DNA of 64,000 nt, taken from the NCBI RefSeq assembly GCF_004359575.1, contig NZ_SCWF01000001.1, positions 248,001-312,000 on the forward strand, read 5' to 3'. Every line of letters starts with the position of its first letter. The first letter of the stretch is position 1. This document shows, one piece after another, positions 40,512 to 51,392 of the stretch. This stretch comes from Macrococcus bovicus (GTDB taxonomy: Bacteria > Bacillota > Bacilli > Staphylococcales > Staphylococcaceae). The position numbers and the translations under genes were made by a program. The notes under the pieces are model-generated. The model was not told the DNA's origin. It ran no database searches and worked only from the letters and a program-made list of their open reading frames with translations.

Positions 40512-41285
40512 TTATTGTTGGCCTTTATCTTTAACGCGTGTCACCGGAATGTCTTTTAAAATATCATTGACCACATAACTCGCACAGATCAGACCGACCA
40601 CACTAGGCACAAATGCATTGGAGGACGGCGGCATCTGCGCCTTACGAATCGCTGCATCCGGATTACCGACATAACGCTTCACGTCCTCACGAATCACGAT
40701 CGGGCTTTCATCAGAAAAGACGACCGGAATGCCTTTTGTGATCCGCTCCTTCTTCAGTCGTGTACGGATGACTTTCGCCATTGGATCTGTATGGGTCTTA
40801 GAGATATCAGCAATCTTAAAGCGGGTAGGGTCGGTTTTGTTCGCTGCGCCCATACTCGAAATGATTTTGATGCCTCGCTTCAGACATTCCTTCATCAGGT
40901 GAACCTTGTAGACGATGGTATCAGAAGCGTCAACGATGTAGTCAATAGGATAACTGAAAAGCTCCTCGTAAGTCTCTTCTGTATAGAACATATGCATCGG
41001 TGTGACTTGACAGTCTGGATTGATCAGCTTGATACGTTCTTCCATCAACGTCACTTTCGACTGACCCACTGTTGTCGTCAAAGCATGCAGCTGACGGTTG
41101 ACATTCGTGATATCCACATCATCCTTATCAATCAGAATAATATGGCCGATGTTCGTTCTGGCCAAGGCCTCTGCCGCAAATGAGCCGACACCGCCGACAC
41201 CTAGAATGGCAACGGTCTTACTCTTCAGGAGATCAAGGCCTTCTGTCCCATATGCCAGTTCATTTCTTGAAAACTGATGTTTCAT
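40512..41285 (-). CDS. tcdA: tRNA threonylcarbamoyladenosine dehydratase TcdA
   Basis: E1-like ATPase that dehydrates t6A37 of tRNA to its cyclic form. The 257-residue protein begins MKHQFSRNELAYGTEGLDLL and has the nucleotide-binding loop VAILGVGGVGSFAAEALART, IILIDKDDVDITNVNRQ and the conserved segment VDASDTIVYKVHLMKECLKRGIKIISSMGAANKTDP by position. The open frame runs 60 codons further upstream but this part crosses the 6S RNA candidate, lacks similarity to the family and is rejected. Confidence 0.94.
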   Translation of the reverse strand: MKHQFSRNELAYGTEGLDLLKSKTVAILGVGGVGSFAAEALARTNIGHIILIDKDDVDITNVNRQLHALTTTVGQSKVTLMEERIKLINPDCQVTPMHMFYTEETYEELFSYPIDYIVDASDTIVYKVHLMKECLKRGIKIISSMGAANKTDPTRFKIADISKTHTDPMAKVIRTRLKKERITKGIPVVFSDESPIVIREDVKRYVGNPDAAIRKAQMPPSSNAFVPSVVGLICASYVVNDILKDIPVTRVKDKGQQ

Positions 41286-41349
41286 TCTATCCCACTCTTT
41301 CATTAATATTTCGTCTCTATATCCTACCATATCACTCATATATATGCAT

Positions 41350-41576
41350 AAAAAAATACAGGACCGAAGTCCTGTAAATCGATAATATCCAACTGAGCCG
41401 TCATTATTAAGTTGATTATTTTGGCCTGCTATAAACAGGTGGGTGCCCCGTTTCTTACCTTGCACGTCCTCCAGGAGAGGCGTGTGCTCAGCATGAAAAC
41501 CTATCTGGCTCCCTAATCAAAAGTGTTAGGTCAAAATAGAAAAACAAATGTCGAACTCTTCAGATATTCATCTTAT
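41350..41576 (-). ncRNA. ssrS: 6S RNA (SsrS) candidate
   Basis: RNA that mimics an open promoter and sequesters sigma-A RNA polymerase. It is located between aspS and tcdA, where Bacillus has bsrA (6S-1). On the minus strand a promoter precedes it, and it ends in ACAGGAC-TTCG-GTCCTGT with seven T. The middle contains complementary stretches (GACGTGC region, CTCCTGGAGG hairpin) around a purine-rich segment, and the ends can pair (AATATC with GATATT). Length is about 227 bases before processing. The assignment rests on position and architecture; I have not folded it. Confidence 0.75.
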
Positions 41577-41582
41577 GACTCT

Positions 41583-41610
41583 ATAATAGCACTTTTATTC
41601 AGGATTGCAA
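41583..41610 (-). promoter_or_regulatory. Promoter of the 6S RNA candidate
   Basis: On the minus strand TTGCAA and TATTAT are 16 bases apart, with TGC before the -10. The -35 box ends two bases from the aspS stop codon. Confidence 0.75.
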
Positions 41611-41611
41611 C

Positions 41612-43387
41612 TTATTTATCTTCCTGCAGATTTAATTTGAGATTAAGTTCCTCCAGCTGTGCCGTATCAACCGCACTCGGAGCATCTGTCAGTAAGCATG
41701 TCGCAGAAGCCGTCTTAGGAAAGGCGATGACGTCACGCAGATTAGTGCGTCCAGCGAGCAGCATCACCATTCGGTCAAGACCGAGTGCAATACCACCATG
41801 AGGAGGCGCACCGTATTTGAAAGCATTCATAAGGAAGCCGAACTGTTTCTCTGCTTCTTCTTCTGAAAAGCCGAGCGCTTCAAACATCTTCGCCTGCATT
41901 TCCTGGTCATGGATACGGATAGAACCGCCGCCCAGCTCATAACCGTTCAGGACGATGTCATAAGCATTGGCCTGCACTTTGTCCTTATCCGTCATCAGCA
42001 TATCCACATGTTCTTTCTTAGGGGCAGTGAACGGGTGATGGGCTGCGAAATAGCGGCCCGCTTCTTCATCATATTCAAAGAGCGGCCAGTCTGTGACCCA
42101 GAGGAAATTGAACTGATTGTCATCGATCAGACCGAGCTCTTTGCCTAGTTTATTACGTAAGTTCGCCAGTGCGGCATTGACTACATCCAGTTTATCCGCG
42201 ACGAATAACACTAAGTCGCCCGCTTCGGCATGTGTGGTCTCCAGAAGTTCAGCCGTTGTGGTTTCATCAAAGAATTTAGCGATCGGACCGTTCAGACCTT
42301 CCGCTGTTACTTTGACCCACGCCAGCCCTTTTGCGCCGTAAATCTTGGCAAAGTCCTGCAGGGCATCGATATCTTTACGAGAATACTGCTCTGCCGCTTC
42401 TTTCACGACAAGCGCTTTGACCGCTCCGCCGTTCTGAACAGCATCCTTGAAGACTTTAAAGTCCATATGCGTAGCCAGGTCATTCAATGTCGTCAGCTTC
42501 ATGTCAAAACGTGTATCGGGTTTATCGATACCATAGTCACGCATCGCCTCTTCGTAAGTCATACGCGGGAACGGCAGCTGGACGTCGATGCCTTTAACGT
42601 CTTTCATGATACGGGCCATCATGCCTTCGTTCATGGCGATCACATCTTCCTGATCAACGAAACTCATCTCGATGTCTATCTGTGTGAACTCAGGCTGACG
42701 GTCAGCACGTAAGTCTTCATCGCGGAAACATTTGACGATCTGATAGTATTTATCAAAGCCGCCGATCATTAAGAGCTGCTTAAAGATCTGCGGGGACTGT
42801 GGCAGTGCATAGAACTCACCCTCATGCACACGAGAAGGAACAAGATAGTCCCGCGCCCCTTCTGGCGTCGACTTCGTCAGTACAGGTGTCTCCACTTCAT
42901 AGAAGCCTGACTCATCGAGGTAGTTTCTTACCGCACGCGTGATCTGGTGACGCATGCGGAACGTTTCAGCAAGCGGCGCACGGCGTAAGTCCAGATAACG
43001 ATATTTCAGACGCACATCTTCAGCGACATCCACTTCTGATTCAATCTGGAAAGGAGGCGTCACCGCTTTATTGATGATGTTGATGGCTGTCACCTGCACT
43101 TCAATTTTACCAGTCTTGATCTTCGGATTGATGACCGCTGCATCGCGGGCCGTCACCTGGCCACGCACTTCTACGACATATTCAGAGCGCAGTGTCTCAG
43201 CCGCTTCAAGGGCTTCTTTTGAGAAATCCGGGTTGAAAACTATCTGTACGATGCCTTCACGGTCCCGCAGATCGATGAAAATCAGTCCACCGAGGTCACG
43301 GCGTTTCTGTACCCAGCCCTGTAATACGATTTCCTGTCCAATATATTCCTCTGTGACAAGCCCACAGTATGTTGTACGTTTCTCCAT
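41612..43387 (-). CDS. aspS: Aspartyl-tRNA synthetase
   Basis: Class IIb synthetase of 591 residues. It has the N-terminal OB-fold anticodon domain ([25 protein letters not shown] by position 24-48), motif 2 [23 protein letters not shown], the bacterial GAD insertion domain, and motif 3 [15 protein letters not shown]. The length is normal. The ATG of aspS lies on the stop of hisS (TAATG-like junction), so both are translated from one mRNA under the hisS T-box. Confidence 0.98.
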   Translation of the reverse strand: MEKRTTYCGLVTEEYIGQEIVLQGWVQKRRDLGGLIFIDLRDREGIVQIVFNPDFSKEALEAAETLRSEYVVEVRGQVTARDAAVINPKIKTGKIEVQVTAINIINKAVTPPFQIESEVDVAEDVRLKYRYLDLRRAPLAETFRMRHQITRAVRNYLDESGFYEVETPVLTKSTPEGARDYLVPSRVHEGEFYALPQSPQIFKQLLMIGGFDKYYQIVKCFRDEDLRADRQPEFTQIDIEMSFVDQEDVIAMNEGMMARIMKDVKGIDVQLPFPRMTYEEAMRDYGIDKPDTRFDMKLTTLNDLATHMDFKVFKDAVQNGGAVKALVVKEAAEQYSRKDIDALQDFAKIYGAKGLAWVKVTAEGLNGPIAKFFDETTTAELLETTHAEAGDLVLFVADKLDVVNAALANLRNKLGKELGLIDDNQFNFLWVTDWPLFEYDEEAGRYFAAHHPFTAPKKEHVDMLMTDKDKVQANAYDIVLNGYELGGGSIRIHDQEMQAKMFEALGFSEEEAEKQFGFLMNAFKYGAPPHGGIALGLDRMVMLLAGRTNLRDVIAFPKTASATCLLTDAPSAVDTAQLEELNLKLNLQEDK

Positions 43388-44649
43388 TATTTTCTCTCCT
43401 TCAAATAAGAGGTCAGTTCCTCAATTTTAACATCTGCCACTTCACCCGATGACATATCCTTCAATTTGACAGTACCGGATGCCAGTTCATCGCCGCCTAA
43501 TACAAATGTATATTTCACGTTCAGACGGTCAGCCTGCTTCATCTGTGCCTTCATCTTGCGGTCCAGATAATCCATATCGGCCCGGATGCCGCCTGTACGT
43601 AATTCAGCAAGCAGCTTAACCGCTTCATTCACTGTTTCCGGCATGGTGACAATAAAGAGGTCAAGCTGCTCATCGACATCGAGCTCTATCCCTTCCGCCT
43701 CAAGCGCAAGAAGCAGACGCTCAATACTGAGAGCAAAACCGATCCCTGTTTCACTCGGTCCATCGAGCATTTCGAGGAGACCGTTATAACGTCCTCCACC
43801 TGAAAGGGTGGTGATCGCGCCGAACCCTTCAGCTTCACTCATCATCTCAAATGCCGTATGCGTATAATAATCCAGTCCGCGGACTAAATTAGCATCTTCA
43901 ACATACGGGATGCCGAGGCGATCGAGATGACCTTTGACCGCTTCATAGTATTGTTTTGAGTAGTCATTCAGATAATCCGTGATCTTGGGTGCTGACTTAA
44001 CAGCCGGCTGCTCACGGTCCACTTTACAGTCCAGTATCCGCATCGGGTTGGTATGGAGGCGGTTCTGACAGTCCTGACAGAAGGCACCGATGTGCGGCGT
44101 GAAATGTTCAACCAGTGCCGCCTTATATTCCTGGCGTGATTCCATATCACCGATTGAGTTGATGACGAGCTTCAGCGACTTCAGGCCGAAAGAGGAATAG
44201 ATATGATAGAGCATATGCAGCACTTCCGCATCCACTGCGGGATTCTCTGCACCGATGACTTCGACACCAAACTGGACGAACTGACGGTAGCGCCCTTTCT
44301 GTTTACGTTCATAACGGAACATCGGCCCGTTATAGAAGAGTTTGACCGGCTGATTGGCCTGGCCGTGCATCTTATTTTCGATATAACTTCTGACCACTGC
44401 CGCTGTCCCTTCCGGACGAAGCGTCATACTGCGGTCCCCTTTATCCGTGAAAGTATACATCTCTTTTTGGACGATATCTGTCGAATCACCGACGCCTCGT
44501 GCGAAAAGATCAGTAGACTCAAAAATCGGCGTGCGAATTTCTTTGTAATTATAGCTTTTAGCGATTTCCACTAAGCGGCGTTCAATGTATTGCCATTTCG
44601 GTGTTTCTGCAGGCAGAATATCCTGTGTCCCTCTCGGAATGTTAATCAT
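43387..44649 (-). CDS. hisS: Histidyl-tRNA synthetase
   Basis: Class IIa synthetase of 420 residues. Motif 1 region [30 protein letters not shown], motif 2 [13 protein letters not shown] and [20 protein letters not shown], the His-specific segments [14 protein letters not shown] and GGGRYNGL, then a C-terminal anticodon domain. It leads the hisS-aspS operon and is preceded by a T-box leader. Confidence 0.98.
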   Translation of the reverse strand: MINIPRGTQDILPAETPKWQYIERRLVEIAKSYNYKEIRTPIFESTDLFARGVGDSTDIVQKEMYTFTDKGDRSMTLRPEGTAAVVRSYIENKMHGQANQPVKLFYNGPMFRYERKQKGRYRQFVQFGVEVIGAENPAVDAEVLHMLYHIYSSFGLKSLKLVINSIGDMESRQEYKAALVEHFTPHIGAFCQDCQNRLHTNPMRILDCKVDREQPAVKSAPKITDYLNDYSKQYYEAVKGHLDRLGIPYVEDANLVRGLDYYTHTAFEMMSEAEGFGAITTLSGGGRYNGLLEMLDGPSETGIGFALSIERLLLALEAEGIELDVDEQLDLFIVTMPETVNEAVKLLAELRTGGIRADMDYLDRKMKAQMKQADRLNVKYTFVLGGDELASGTVKLKDMSSGEVADVKIEELTSYLKERK

Positions 44650-44661
44650 TATAATCCTCCT

Positions 44662-44903
44662 TAAAATAGAAAAAGCCCCTTATGCATCATGCATAAGGGA
44701 CGAATCGACCGTGTTGCCACCCTAATTGATACCGAAGTATCCACTCTCAGGACAAGTATCGTTTGTCTGACGGCTCTACTTTCATAGAACGACCTCATCT
44801 ATTGTTCACAGTCAGTCGTTTAATCATCTAATTTCAGCACCATAGATGTCTCTAGTAATAAACGGAAAGACCTTGATAGATTCACGCGGTCATATCTTCA
44901 GTT
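44662..44903 (-). promoter_or_regulatory. T-box riboswitch of hisS-aspS
   Basis: On the minus strand the T-box TTAGGGTGGCAACACGG is followed by TCGTCCCTTATGCATG and its complement CATAAGGGGCTTTTT, a terminator with T run. About 240 bases of leader precede hisS. The specifier triplet should be a His (or Asp) codon; I could not place it with certainty. Confidence 0.9.
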
Positions 44904-44909
44904 AAATTC

Positions 44910-44938
44910 ATAGTACTTCGTCACCGCATTAAAGTCAA
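44910..44938 (-). promoter_or_regulatory. Promoter of the hisS T-box leader
   Basis: On the minus strand TTGACT and TACTAT are 17 bases apart, directly after the lytH stop codon. Confidence 0.75.
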
Positions 44939-44939
44939 G

Positions 44940-45773
44940 TTAATAGACAAAGTAATTTCTCAGGCCATCGACGATAGAAGTCGTGACAATCTGACGATAG
45001 AGCGGGTCAGTCATCATCTTTTCATCTGTCGGATTACTGATGTAGCCCAGCTCCAGGAGTACCGCCGGCATTCTGGTCTGATCGATCACCTGAAATTTTT
45101 CCTGTCTGACACCACGATCGGATAACAGTGCTTTTTTCTTGATGGAAAAATGCAGGGTATCTGCCAGCACCTTCTGTGATTCATGGCTGTAATAGACCGT
45201 CAGTCCGTGCGGTGCTTTGTCACTCAGAGCATCACTGTGGAGGCTGACAAAGAGATCACCGGTCCCTTTACGGTCGTCCAGACTGACAAATTCATCTGTT
45301 GACCGTGTCATCACGACCTTGGCGCCTTCTTTTTTCAGCTTATCCCGCAGCATCAGCGCCGTTTTCAGCGTCACATCTTTCTCCAGCGTACCTGTCTGAC
45401 TGCTCGCACCTTGGTCAGAGCCCCCATGTCCGGGATCAAGAATAATCGTCTTGTTTTTAAAGGGGTGCTCGGTCGCCACTGTATCGGGGGCGATATTAAG
45501 GTCGGTATGCCAGCCGGCTATCCAGCCTTTCTTCTTCTTATCGCCTACATAGTACCATTTGCCTTCATGCTTGATGATTTTAAGTCTGTCGCCTTTCTCA
45601 ACATCAAAGACGACGGGATATGATGCCTGAGGACCGGTCCGCAGCTCACCATCCTCAATCATCTTAAGAGACGTCCGCTCACCTGACCGGCCTGCTGCAA
45701 ACCAGAATATCAGCAGCGCCATAAGAATACCTGCCAACAGCGCAGCTAAGAGAATTAATCGGTTCCGCTTCAT
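44940..45773 (-). CDS. lytH: LytH-like cell-wall amidase (N-acetylmuramoyl-L-alanine amidase)
   Basis: Membrane-anchored zinc amidase of 277 residues that removes stem peptides from peptidoglycan; in S. aureus LytH works with a rhomboid-like partner to control where wall synthesis occurs. It has an N-terminal helix (LILLAALLAGILMALLIFWF), an SH3b-type segment (LRTGPQASYPVVFDVEKGDRL) and the Amidase_3 domain: IILDPGHGGSDQGA, GTLEKDVTL with the zinc Glu, FVSLHSDAL and AVLLELGYISNPTDE with the catalytic Glu. It overlaps dtd by 4 bases. Confidence 0.93.
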   Translation of the reverse strand: MKRNRLILLAALLAGILMALLIFWFAAGRSGERTSLKMIEDGELRTGPQASYPVVFDVEKGDRLKIIKHEGKWYYVGDKKKKGWIAGWHTDLNIAPDTVATEHPFKNKTIILDPGHGGSDQGASSQTGTLEKDVTLKTALMLRDKLKKEGAKVVMTRSTDEFVSLDDRKGTGDLFVSLHSDALSDKAPHGLTVYYSHESQKVLADTLHFSIKKKALLSDRGVRQEKFQVIDQTRMPAVLLELGYISNPTDEKMMTDPLYRQIVTTSIVDGLRNYFVY

Positions 45774-46222
45774 TGAATCTTGCCGTCCCGGCTCTCATAA
45801 ATAAGGGTCACAGGGCCATCGTTGATGAGTTCTATGGCCATATCTGCACCAAATATACCTGTTTTAACCGTCAAGTTCTCCCGGCGCAGCAGCTCATTGA
45901 ACTGGTCATACATCTTGCTTGCTTCATCAGGTGTCCGCGCCTTAGTGAAACTCGGCCGGTTGCCTTTACGGACATCTGCATATAAAGTGAACTGCGAAAT
46001 AGACAGGATGCTGCCAGCAACATCCTGTATCGAACGGTTCATCTTACCCATGTCATCTTCAAACAGACGTGCAGTACTGATTTTTTTAGCCATTGCCGTT
46101 AAATCCGCCTCAACTGTCTCCTCCCCGATGCCGACCAGGAGAAGAAAACCTTGTTCTATTGCTTCAAAATGTTCATCAGTCGTTACAGATGCGCGACTCA
46201 CTCGCTGTAATACTACTTTCAT
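45770..46222 (-). CDS. dtd: D-aminoacyl-tRNA deacylase
   Basis: Removes D-amino acids (and glycine mis-attached to tRNA-Ala) from tRNA. The 150-residue protein shows MKVVLQRVSRASVTTDEH, SQFTLYADVRKGNRPSF (SQFTL motif) and the cross-subunit Gly-Pro motif NDGPVTLIYES (GPVT; the usual form is NxGPVT). The length is normal. It overlaps lytH downstream and follows rel by about 10 bases. Confidence 0.97.
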   Translation of the reverse strand: MKVVLQRVSRASVTTDEHFEAIEQGFLLLVGIGEETVEADLTAMAKKISTARLFEDDMGKMNRSIQDVAGSILSISQFTLYADVRKGNRPSFTKARTPDEASKMYDQFNELLRRENLTVKTGIFGADMAIELINDGPVTLIYESRDGKIQ

Positions 46223-46231
46223 ATGCCACCT

Positions 46232-48424
46232 CTAATTCCAGATTCGGCTGACCGTATAAATATCGCTCAACTGTTTAATACGATCCACTACTCTCTGAAG
46301 TTCTGCTACATTCTTGACCATAATCCCGATATTGATCCTCACATGCTTATCGATGTCTGCACGACCATGCACGTGGACAAGGGAGACGTTTGTTGAGTTC
46401 ACCGCATGGAGCACTTCGTTGAGCAGTCCGTTATGGTCATAGGCCGTCACTTCGAGATCAACCTGATAGGTCTGATTCTGGTTGATGGCTGCAACCCAGT
46501 TGACATCAATCAGACGTTCTGTCTCATCCTTGATATTCGGGCACTCTGTACGATGCACTTTGACACCATGTCCTTTTGTGATATAACCCACAATTTCATC
46601 GCCCGGAATCGGATTGCAGCATTTCGATAGTTTGATCAGCATGTTATCCATGCCTTCAACATACACACCGGATTCGGTCTGAATAGACGGTTTTGAGGAT
46701 AGGGATTTATTGACTTCCTGCACCTGGTTCAGCGCCAGTTCTTTACGTTTGATGCGAATCTTTTCGGATAACTTGGCGACTACATTAGATGCGGTAAGCC
46801 CGCCGAAACCTACTGCGGCATACATATCGTCGGTATGGCTGAAATTATATTTATCCTTCAGCATGTTCAGATTCTCTTCAGTAAGGACTTCATCGAGACG
46901 GTAGTTCTGCTCCTTGATTTCTGCCTCAATCATGAACTTGCCTTTTTCAATATTGCTTGAACGGTCCTGTTTCTTGAAGAAGCTGCGAATCTTGCTTTTA
47001 GCGCTCGATGACTTGACGATCTTCAGCCAGTCCCGACTCGGACCATATGAATGCTTGGAGGTCCGAATTTCTATGATATCGCCCGTGTGCAGCTCATAGT
47101 CAATCGGCACTATCTTGCCGTTCACTTTGGCGCCGATCATCTTGTTGCCGACTTCACTATGCACCGCATAGGCAAAATCAATCGGCACTGCACCGATCGG
47201 CAGCTCGACGACGTCACTTTCAGGCGTGAAGACGTACACTTTATCGCTCTGAAGATCATACTTCAGCGATTCCATAAATGCTTCCGCATCAAGAGAAGTT
47301 GAATCCGCTTCCTCAATCTCTTCGATCCAGCCCATCTTGCTGAGTGACTTCGCTTCATCAGGATTGACCAGCTGCTTCCCTTCCTTATAAGCCCAGTGTG
47401 CCGCAACCCCGTGCTCCGCAATCTCATGCATCTCTTTCGTCCGGATCTGAATTTCAAGTGGATCCCCGTTAGGTCCGACAACTGTCGTATGCAGCGACTG
47501 GTACATGTTCGGTTTCGGCATAGCGATATAGTCCTTGAAGCGGCCCGGCATCGGTTTCCAGAGCGTGTGGACCAGCCCTAAGACAGCATAGCAGTCCTTG
47601 ATAGAGTCCACTATGACCCGGATAGCGAGTAAGTCGAAGATCTGGTCGAACTGTTTCTTCTGCTTGACCATCTTGCGATAGATACTATAGATATGTTTCG
47701 GCCGACCCGAGATCTCACCATGAATATCCGTGATCTCCATTTCATGCTGAATATTTTCTATCGCATTATGTATATATTCTTCCCGTTCGCTGCGTTTTTT
47801 CTTCATCAGATGGACGATGCGGAAATACTGGATGCTGTCGATATAACGCAGAGAGATATCCTCGAGCTCCCATTTGATGGTACTGATCCCAAGACGGTTT
47901 GCCAGCGGTGCGTAGATTTCCAGTGTCTCCTTCGCGATTCTGACCTGTTTTTCATGAGGCATCGCTTTAAGCGTCCGCATATTGTGCAGACGGTCTGCAA
48001 GCTTGACTAAAATGACCCGCACATCTTTCGCGATGGCAATGAACAGTTTGCGGTGATTTTCAGCCTGCTGCTCTGCTTTTGAGCGGTACTTGACTTTTTC
48101 AAGCTTCGTCACGCCATCGACTATCGTGGCCACTTCTGTATTGAACATCGTCTGCAGATTTTCGTAGGTATAGGGTGTGTCCTCTACTACATCATGCAGA
48201 AAACCGGCGACAATAGTAGGTGCATCGAGCTTCATTTCAGCGAGAATACCTGCAACTTGAATCGGGTGCATGATATAGGGCAGCCCATTCTTCCGGAACT
48301 GGCCTTCATGCGCTTTTTCTGCAAGTTGATAGCTTTTGACAACAAACTGATAATCTTCTTCAGACAGATAACTGCGCGTCATCGCAAGTACATCATCAGC
48401 TGTATATGGATATTCGTTATTCAC
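46232..48424 (-). CDS. rel: Bifunctional (p)ppGpp synthetase/hydrolase Rel
   Basis: Stringent-response enzyme of 730 residues. HD hydrolase domain ([32 protein letters not shown] by position), synthetase domain with [23 protein letters not shown] and the EIQIRT motif, TGS ([33 protein letters not shown] by position), a Cys-rich segment ([17 protein letters not shown]) and the C-terminal ACT domain. All hydrolase and synthetase motifs look intact, so both activities are expected. dtd follows and apt precedes, the usual order. Confidence 0.97.
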   Translation of the reverse strand: MNNEYPYTADDVLAMTRSYLSEEDYQFVVKSYQLAEKAHEGQFRKNGLPYIMHPIQVAGILAEMKLDAPTIVAGFLHDVVEDTPYTYENLQTMFNTEVATIVDGVTKLEKVKYRSKAEQQAENHRKLFIAIAKDVRVILVKLADRLHNMRTLKAMPHEKQVRIAKETLEIYAPLANRLGISTIKWELEDISLRYIDSIQYFRIVHLMKKKRSEREEYIHNAIENIQHEMEITDIHGEISGRPKHIYSIYRKMVKQKKQFDQIFDLLAIRVIVDSIKDCYAVLGLVHTLWKPMPGRFKDYIAMPKPNMYQSLHTTVVGPNGDPLEIQIRTKEMHEIAEHGVAAHWAYKEGKQLVNPDEAKSLSKMGWIEEIEEADSTSLDAEAFMESLKYDLQSDKVYVFTPESDVVELPIGAVPIDFAYAVHSEVGNKMIGAKVNGKIVPIDYELHTGDIIEIRTSKHSYGPSRDWLKIVKSSSAKSKIRSFFKKQDRSSNIEKGKFMIEAEIKEQNYRLDEVLTEENLNMLKDKYNFSHTDDMYAAVGFGGLTASNVVAKLSEKIRIKRKELALNQVQEVNKSLSSKPSIQTESGVYVEGMDNMLIKLSKCCNPIPGDEIVGYITKGHGVKVHRTECPNIKDETERLIDVNWVAAINQNQTYQVDLEVTAYDHNGLLNEVLHAVNSTNVSLVHVHGRADIDKHVRINIGIMVKNVAELQRVVDRIKQLSDIYTVSRIWN

Positions 48425-48489
48425 GCTATCACCTCACTTTTTATAGTGTTTTTATCATACTATAAAACATAGTAGAAATAAATATAAAC

Positions 48490-48525
48490 AAAAAAGAATA
48501 AAGCAGCTCCCGCCGCATTATTCTT
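48490..48525 (-). terminator. Terminator after apt
   Basis: On the minus strand GAATAATGCGGC pairs with GCTGCTTTATTC (one mismatch, one G-T) around GGGA, followed by TTTTTTG. The apt stop codon is in the 5' arm. Confidence 0.75.
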
Positions 48526-49039
48526 CGTCATACGAGACTAGAGACAGAACATCATAGCCCTTAAGTTTCTCCATCCCGTTCAAATACTTCAGGTCGATGA
48601 TGAAGGCAATACCCGCAACAATGCCGCCGAGCTCCTCAACGAGCTTGATAGTCGCTTCGATTGTACCGCCTGTCGCCAGCAGATCATCTGTGATGAGTAC
48701 ACGCTGACCTGGTTTGATAGCATCGCGGTGCATCGTCAGCACATTTGACCCGTATTCAAGGTCATATTCATATCGAATGACTTCACGCGGCAGTTTGCCT
48801 TCTTTTCTGACCGGTGCAAAGCCGATACCCATCGCATAGCTGACCGGGCAGCCGATGATGAAGCCGCGTGCTTCAGGCCCGACGACAAGGTCGACCTGCT
48901 TGTCCTTCGCATAGGCAACAATCTGATCGGTCGCATAGCGGTATGCTTCTCCATTATCCATGATAGTGGTGATATCCTTGAAATTGACGCCCGGAATCGG
49001 CCAATCCTTTACTTCTGAAATATACTCTTTTAAATCCAT
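48518..49039 (-). CDS. apt: Adenine phosphoribosyltransferase
   Basis: Salvages adenine to AMP with PRPP. The 173-residue protein has the N-terminal [14 protein letters not shown] segment, [20 protein letters not shown] and the PRPP loop [19 protein letters not shown] near 116-134. The length is normal. It lies between recJ and rel. Confidence 0.97.
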   Translation of the reverse strand: MDLKEYISEVKDWPIPGVNFKDITTIMDNGEAYRYATDQIVAYAKDKQVDLVVGPEARGFIIGCPVSYAMGIGFAPVRKEGKLPREVIRYEYDLEYGSNVLTMHRDAIKPGQRVLITDDLLATGGTIEATIKLVEELGGIVAGIAFIIDLKYLNGMEKLKGYDVLSLVSYDEE

Positions 49040-49054
49040 AGTAGCCTCCTGTGA

Positions 49055-51292
49055 CTAGAACATTTTGTCATTAATTAGATTCTTGATACTATCAAATGAA
49101 GAATAAAGCAGTTGTTGCTCACGTGCCAGCTGGGCATGACGTGCTCTGTAGACAGGTGAAGCCTGCATATCTACTTTTCCCGCTTCCTTGTTGACGACAA
49201 GAAGGCCGCCCTCTTCATGCACCAGCCCCCGCTCCTTCAGGACTTCTATCATGAACTTCAGCGAATCAGGTGATACGCCGAGCGTCTGACAGATGGAGAC
49301 CCCTTGCTGGACTAGGTTGACCGGTCCTTTGAACAAGATTTTATAAAGCTGCCTGAACTTATCCAGACTCGGCATCCCGTCAAAGTAGACTTGTACTGCT
49401 GAATGAAAGATCACATAAATCTGTTTGGCAGTTGCAGATTTCATCGATTCACTGAAGGCGGTTAAATCCTCCGGCAGATCTCTCAGCACAATTTTATCAT
49501 GCCCTGACAGATTATCGCCATAGTAAAAATAATGTTCATTCTGTCTCGGACGATTCGGATTGATAAGATAGATCACGTCCTCATCCTTCAGAAAGGCAAA
49601 ACGGCTGGCATGCTGATTGCGATAATCGATGTAGCGCACATTATCTGTTCTGACATCCTCGAGAATCATCTGAGGTGTGACATGACCATTCCATTCATTC
49701 AACTGAAATTTGCCGCAGACATCCACGACTGTATCAACCGGATAGTCATGAACATAGTGGCCGCCTGACCATTTCAAAGCTGTCAATGAGTCATCGAGCA
49801 TCATCTTCATATGGGCCCCCTGCTGTCCAATGGCCTTGGTCTGCGTAACCGTCAGATCACTCAGTTTAAAGATGGGCTGTGGATTGCCTGTGCCAAAGGG
49901 TCTCAGTTTGTCCAGCTGCCTGATAGCATCAGCCGTCACATCGCCCATACCGACTTCCGCATCCACTTCAAGAATCGGCTGCAGCTCCCCTTCTTCTTCA
50001 ATCAGGTCATTCAGTGCCTGTTCTAGTTGAGCGATATTTTCCCGCGGCATCGTCAGCCCTGCCGCCATATGGTGGCCGCCAAATTTAGAGAGCAGTGCTT
50101 CCTGCGCGGTCAGATAATCAAACATCGACACCTGGACGATGCTTCTGGCAGAGCCCTTCGCATAATCAGCCCCGAGGTTCAGGACAATAGTGGGCCTGTA
50201 ATACTGTTCGACAATCCTGGAAGCGACAATACCCAGTACACCTTCGTTCCAGTTCACGCCGGTAATCACGAGAAAATTAAGCCCCTGCGCCACTTTGTCC
50301 GCTGCCTGTGCGAGTGCTTCTTCAGTGATGTCCTGCACGACAGTCTTACGCTTGATGTTATAGGCATCAACACTTCCAGCGAGCTCGGCTGCATAGGCCG
50401 GGTCCTGCTCCATTAAGAGTTCGGCAGCGGGTCGTGCATCTTCCAGCCGACCGACTGCGTTCAGGCGCGGACCGATGATAAAACCGATCGTCTCTTCTGT
50501 CACCTCACCTTGATGAGAGGCCTGAGAAAGCAATGCACGGACACCGACCGGTAATGACTGATTCAGCGCCTCCAGCCCCTTCTTGACGAGCCATCTATTC
50601 TCTCCGGTCAGGGGCACCAGGTCACTGACCGTGCCGATCGCAGCAAAGCCGATCAGGCTCGGCTCAGTTCTGCCGGTCAGTGCCGTTGCAAGCTTCAGAC
50701 TCACACCGGCACCGGCAAGATAAGGACAAGGATAGTTACCGTCTGGATGAGCGGGGTGAATCACCGCATAGGCATCCGGCAGTGACTCACCTATTTCATG
50801 GTGGTCTGTAATAATGACATCGATGCCCAGCTCCTTAGCCACCTCCACTTCATGATGGCCCTTCACCCCATTATCGACTGTAATGATAAGTCCGACCCCA
50901 TCATCGGCAAAAGAGCGGAATGCCTCGGCATTCGGGCCGTAACCTTCTGTAAAGCGGTTCGGGATATAGAAGTCGGCCATGGCGCCGATTTCCTCAAGTG
51001 CTACCATCAGAATGGTCACACTTGTCACACCGTCAGCATCGTAGTCACCATAGACCATGATCGGTTCCATTTCTTCCACAGCACGCTTTATCCTTGAAAC
51101 TGCCTTCTCCATATCATACATCAGAAAAGGGTCGGCCAAGTCGCTCTCATCAAACCAAGTCTCGAGCTCCTCCCGAGTGGTGATGTAACGTGCCTCAAGT
51201 ACCTCCTTAAGCAGAGGCGGTATTTTGAATTCTTTAGCAAGCGCAGAATCCAGTTCCGCCTTTTTTTCTTTTAAGAGCCATTGTTTAGCCAT
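49055..51292 (-). CDS. recJ: Single-strand-specific exonuclease RecJ
   Basis: 5'-3' single-strand exonuclease for recombination and mismatch repair. The 745-residue protein has DHH-family motifs: MVYGDYDADGVTSVTIL, ITVDNGVKGHHEVE, VIITDHHEIGESLPDAYAVIHP and DHHA1 FGGHHMAAGLTM. The C-terminal extension is typical of Staphylococcaceae. The start MAKQWLLKEKKAELD is chosen because AGGAGG lies 9 bases before it; the longest frame adds 14 residues with no ribosome site. Confidence 0.95.
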   Translation of the reverse strand: MAKQWLLKEKKAELDSALAKEFKIPPLLKEVLEARYITTREELETWFDESDLADPFLMYDMEKAVSRIKRAVEEMEPIMVYGDYDADGVTSVTILMVALEEIGAMADFYIPNRFTEGYGPNAEAFRSFADDGVGLIITVDNGVKGHHEVEVAKELGIDVIITDHHEIGESLPDAYAVIHPAHPDGNYPCPYLAGAGVSLKLATALTGRTEPSLIGFAAIGTVSDLVPLTGENRWLVKKGLEALNQSLPVGVRALLSQASHQGEVTEETIGFIIGPRLNAVGRLEDARPAAELLMEQDPAYAAELAGSVDAYNIKRKTVVQDITEEALAQAADKVAQGLNFLVITGVNWNEGVLGIVASRIVEQYYRPTIVLNLGADYAKGSARSIVQVSMFDYLTAQEALLSKFGGHHMAAGLTMPRENIAQLEQALNDLIEEEGELQPILEVDAEVGMGDVTADAIRQLDKLRPFGTGNPQPIFKLSDLTVTQTKAIGQQGAHMKMMLDDSLTALKWSGGHYVHDYPVDTVVDVCGKFQLNEWNGHVTPQMILEDVRTDNVRYIDYRNQHASRFAFLKDEDVIYLINPNRPRQNEHYFYYGDNLSGHDKIVLRDLPEDLTAFSESMKSATAKQIYVIFHSAVQVYFDGMPSLDKFRQLYKILFKGPVNLVQQGVSICQTLGVSPDSLKFMIEVLKERGLVHEEGGLLVVNKEAGKVDMQASPVYRARHAQLAREQQLLYSSFDSIKNLINDKMF

Positions 51293-51353
51293 CCAGGTCA
51301 TCCTCCTAACCGTTATATTATACCTGTTTCCCATTAAAAATGAAATTCAATAG

Positions 51354-51380
51354 AAAAAGCAGACCTGAGGAAGGTCTGCT
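51354..51380 (-). terminator. Terminator after secDF
   Basis: On the minus strand AGCAGACC and GGTCTGCT pair around a 7-base loop, followed by TTTTC. Confidence 0.8.
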
Positions 51381-51392
51381 GATCAGAGAAGA

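Noticed and set aside
41286-41465. N-terminal extension of TcdA by 60 codons
   Set aside because: It would run through the 6S RNA candidate and its terminator, and does not resemble the family's N-terminus.
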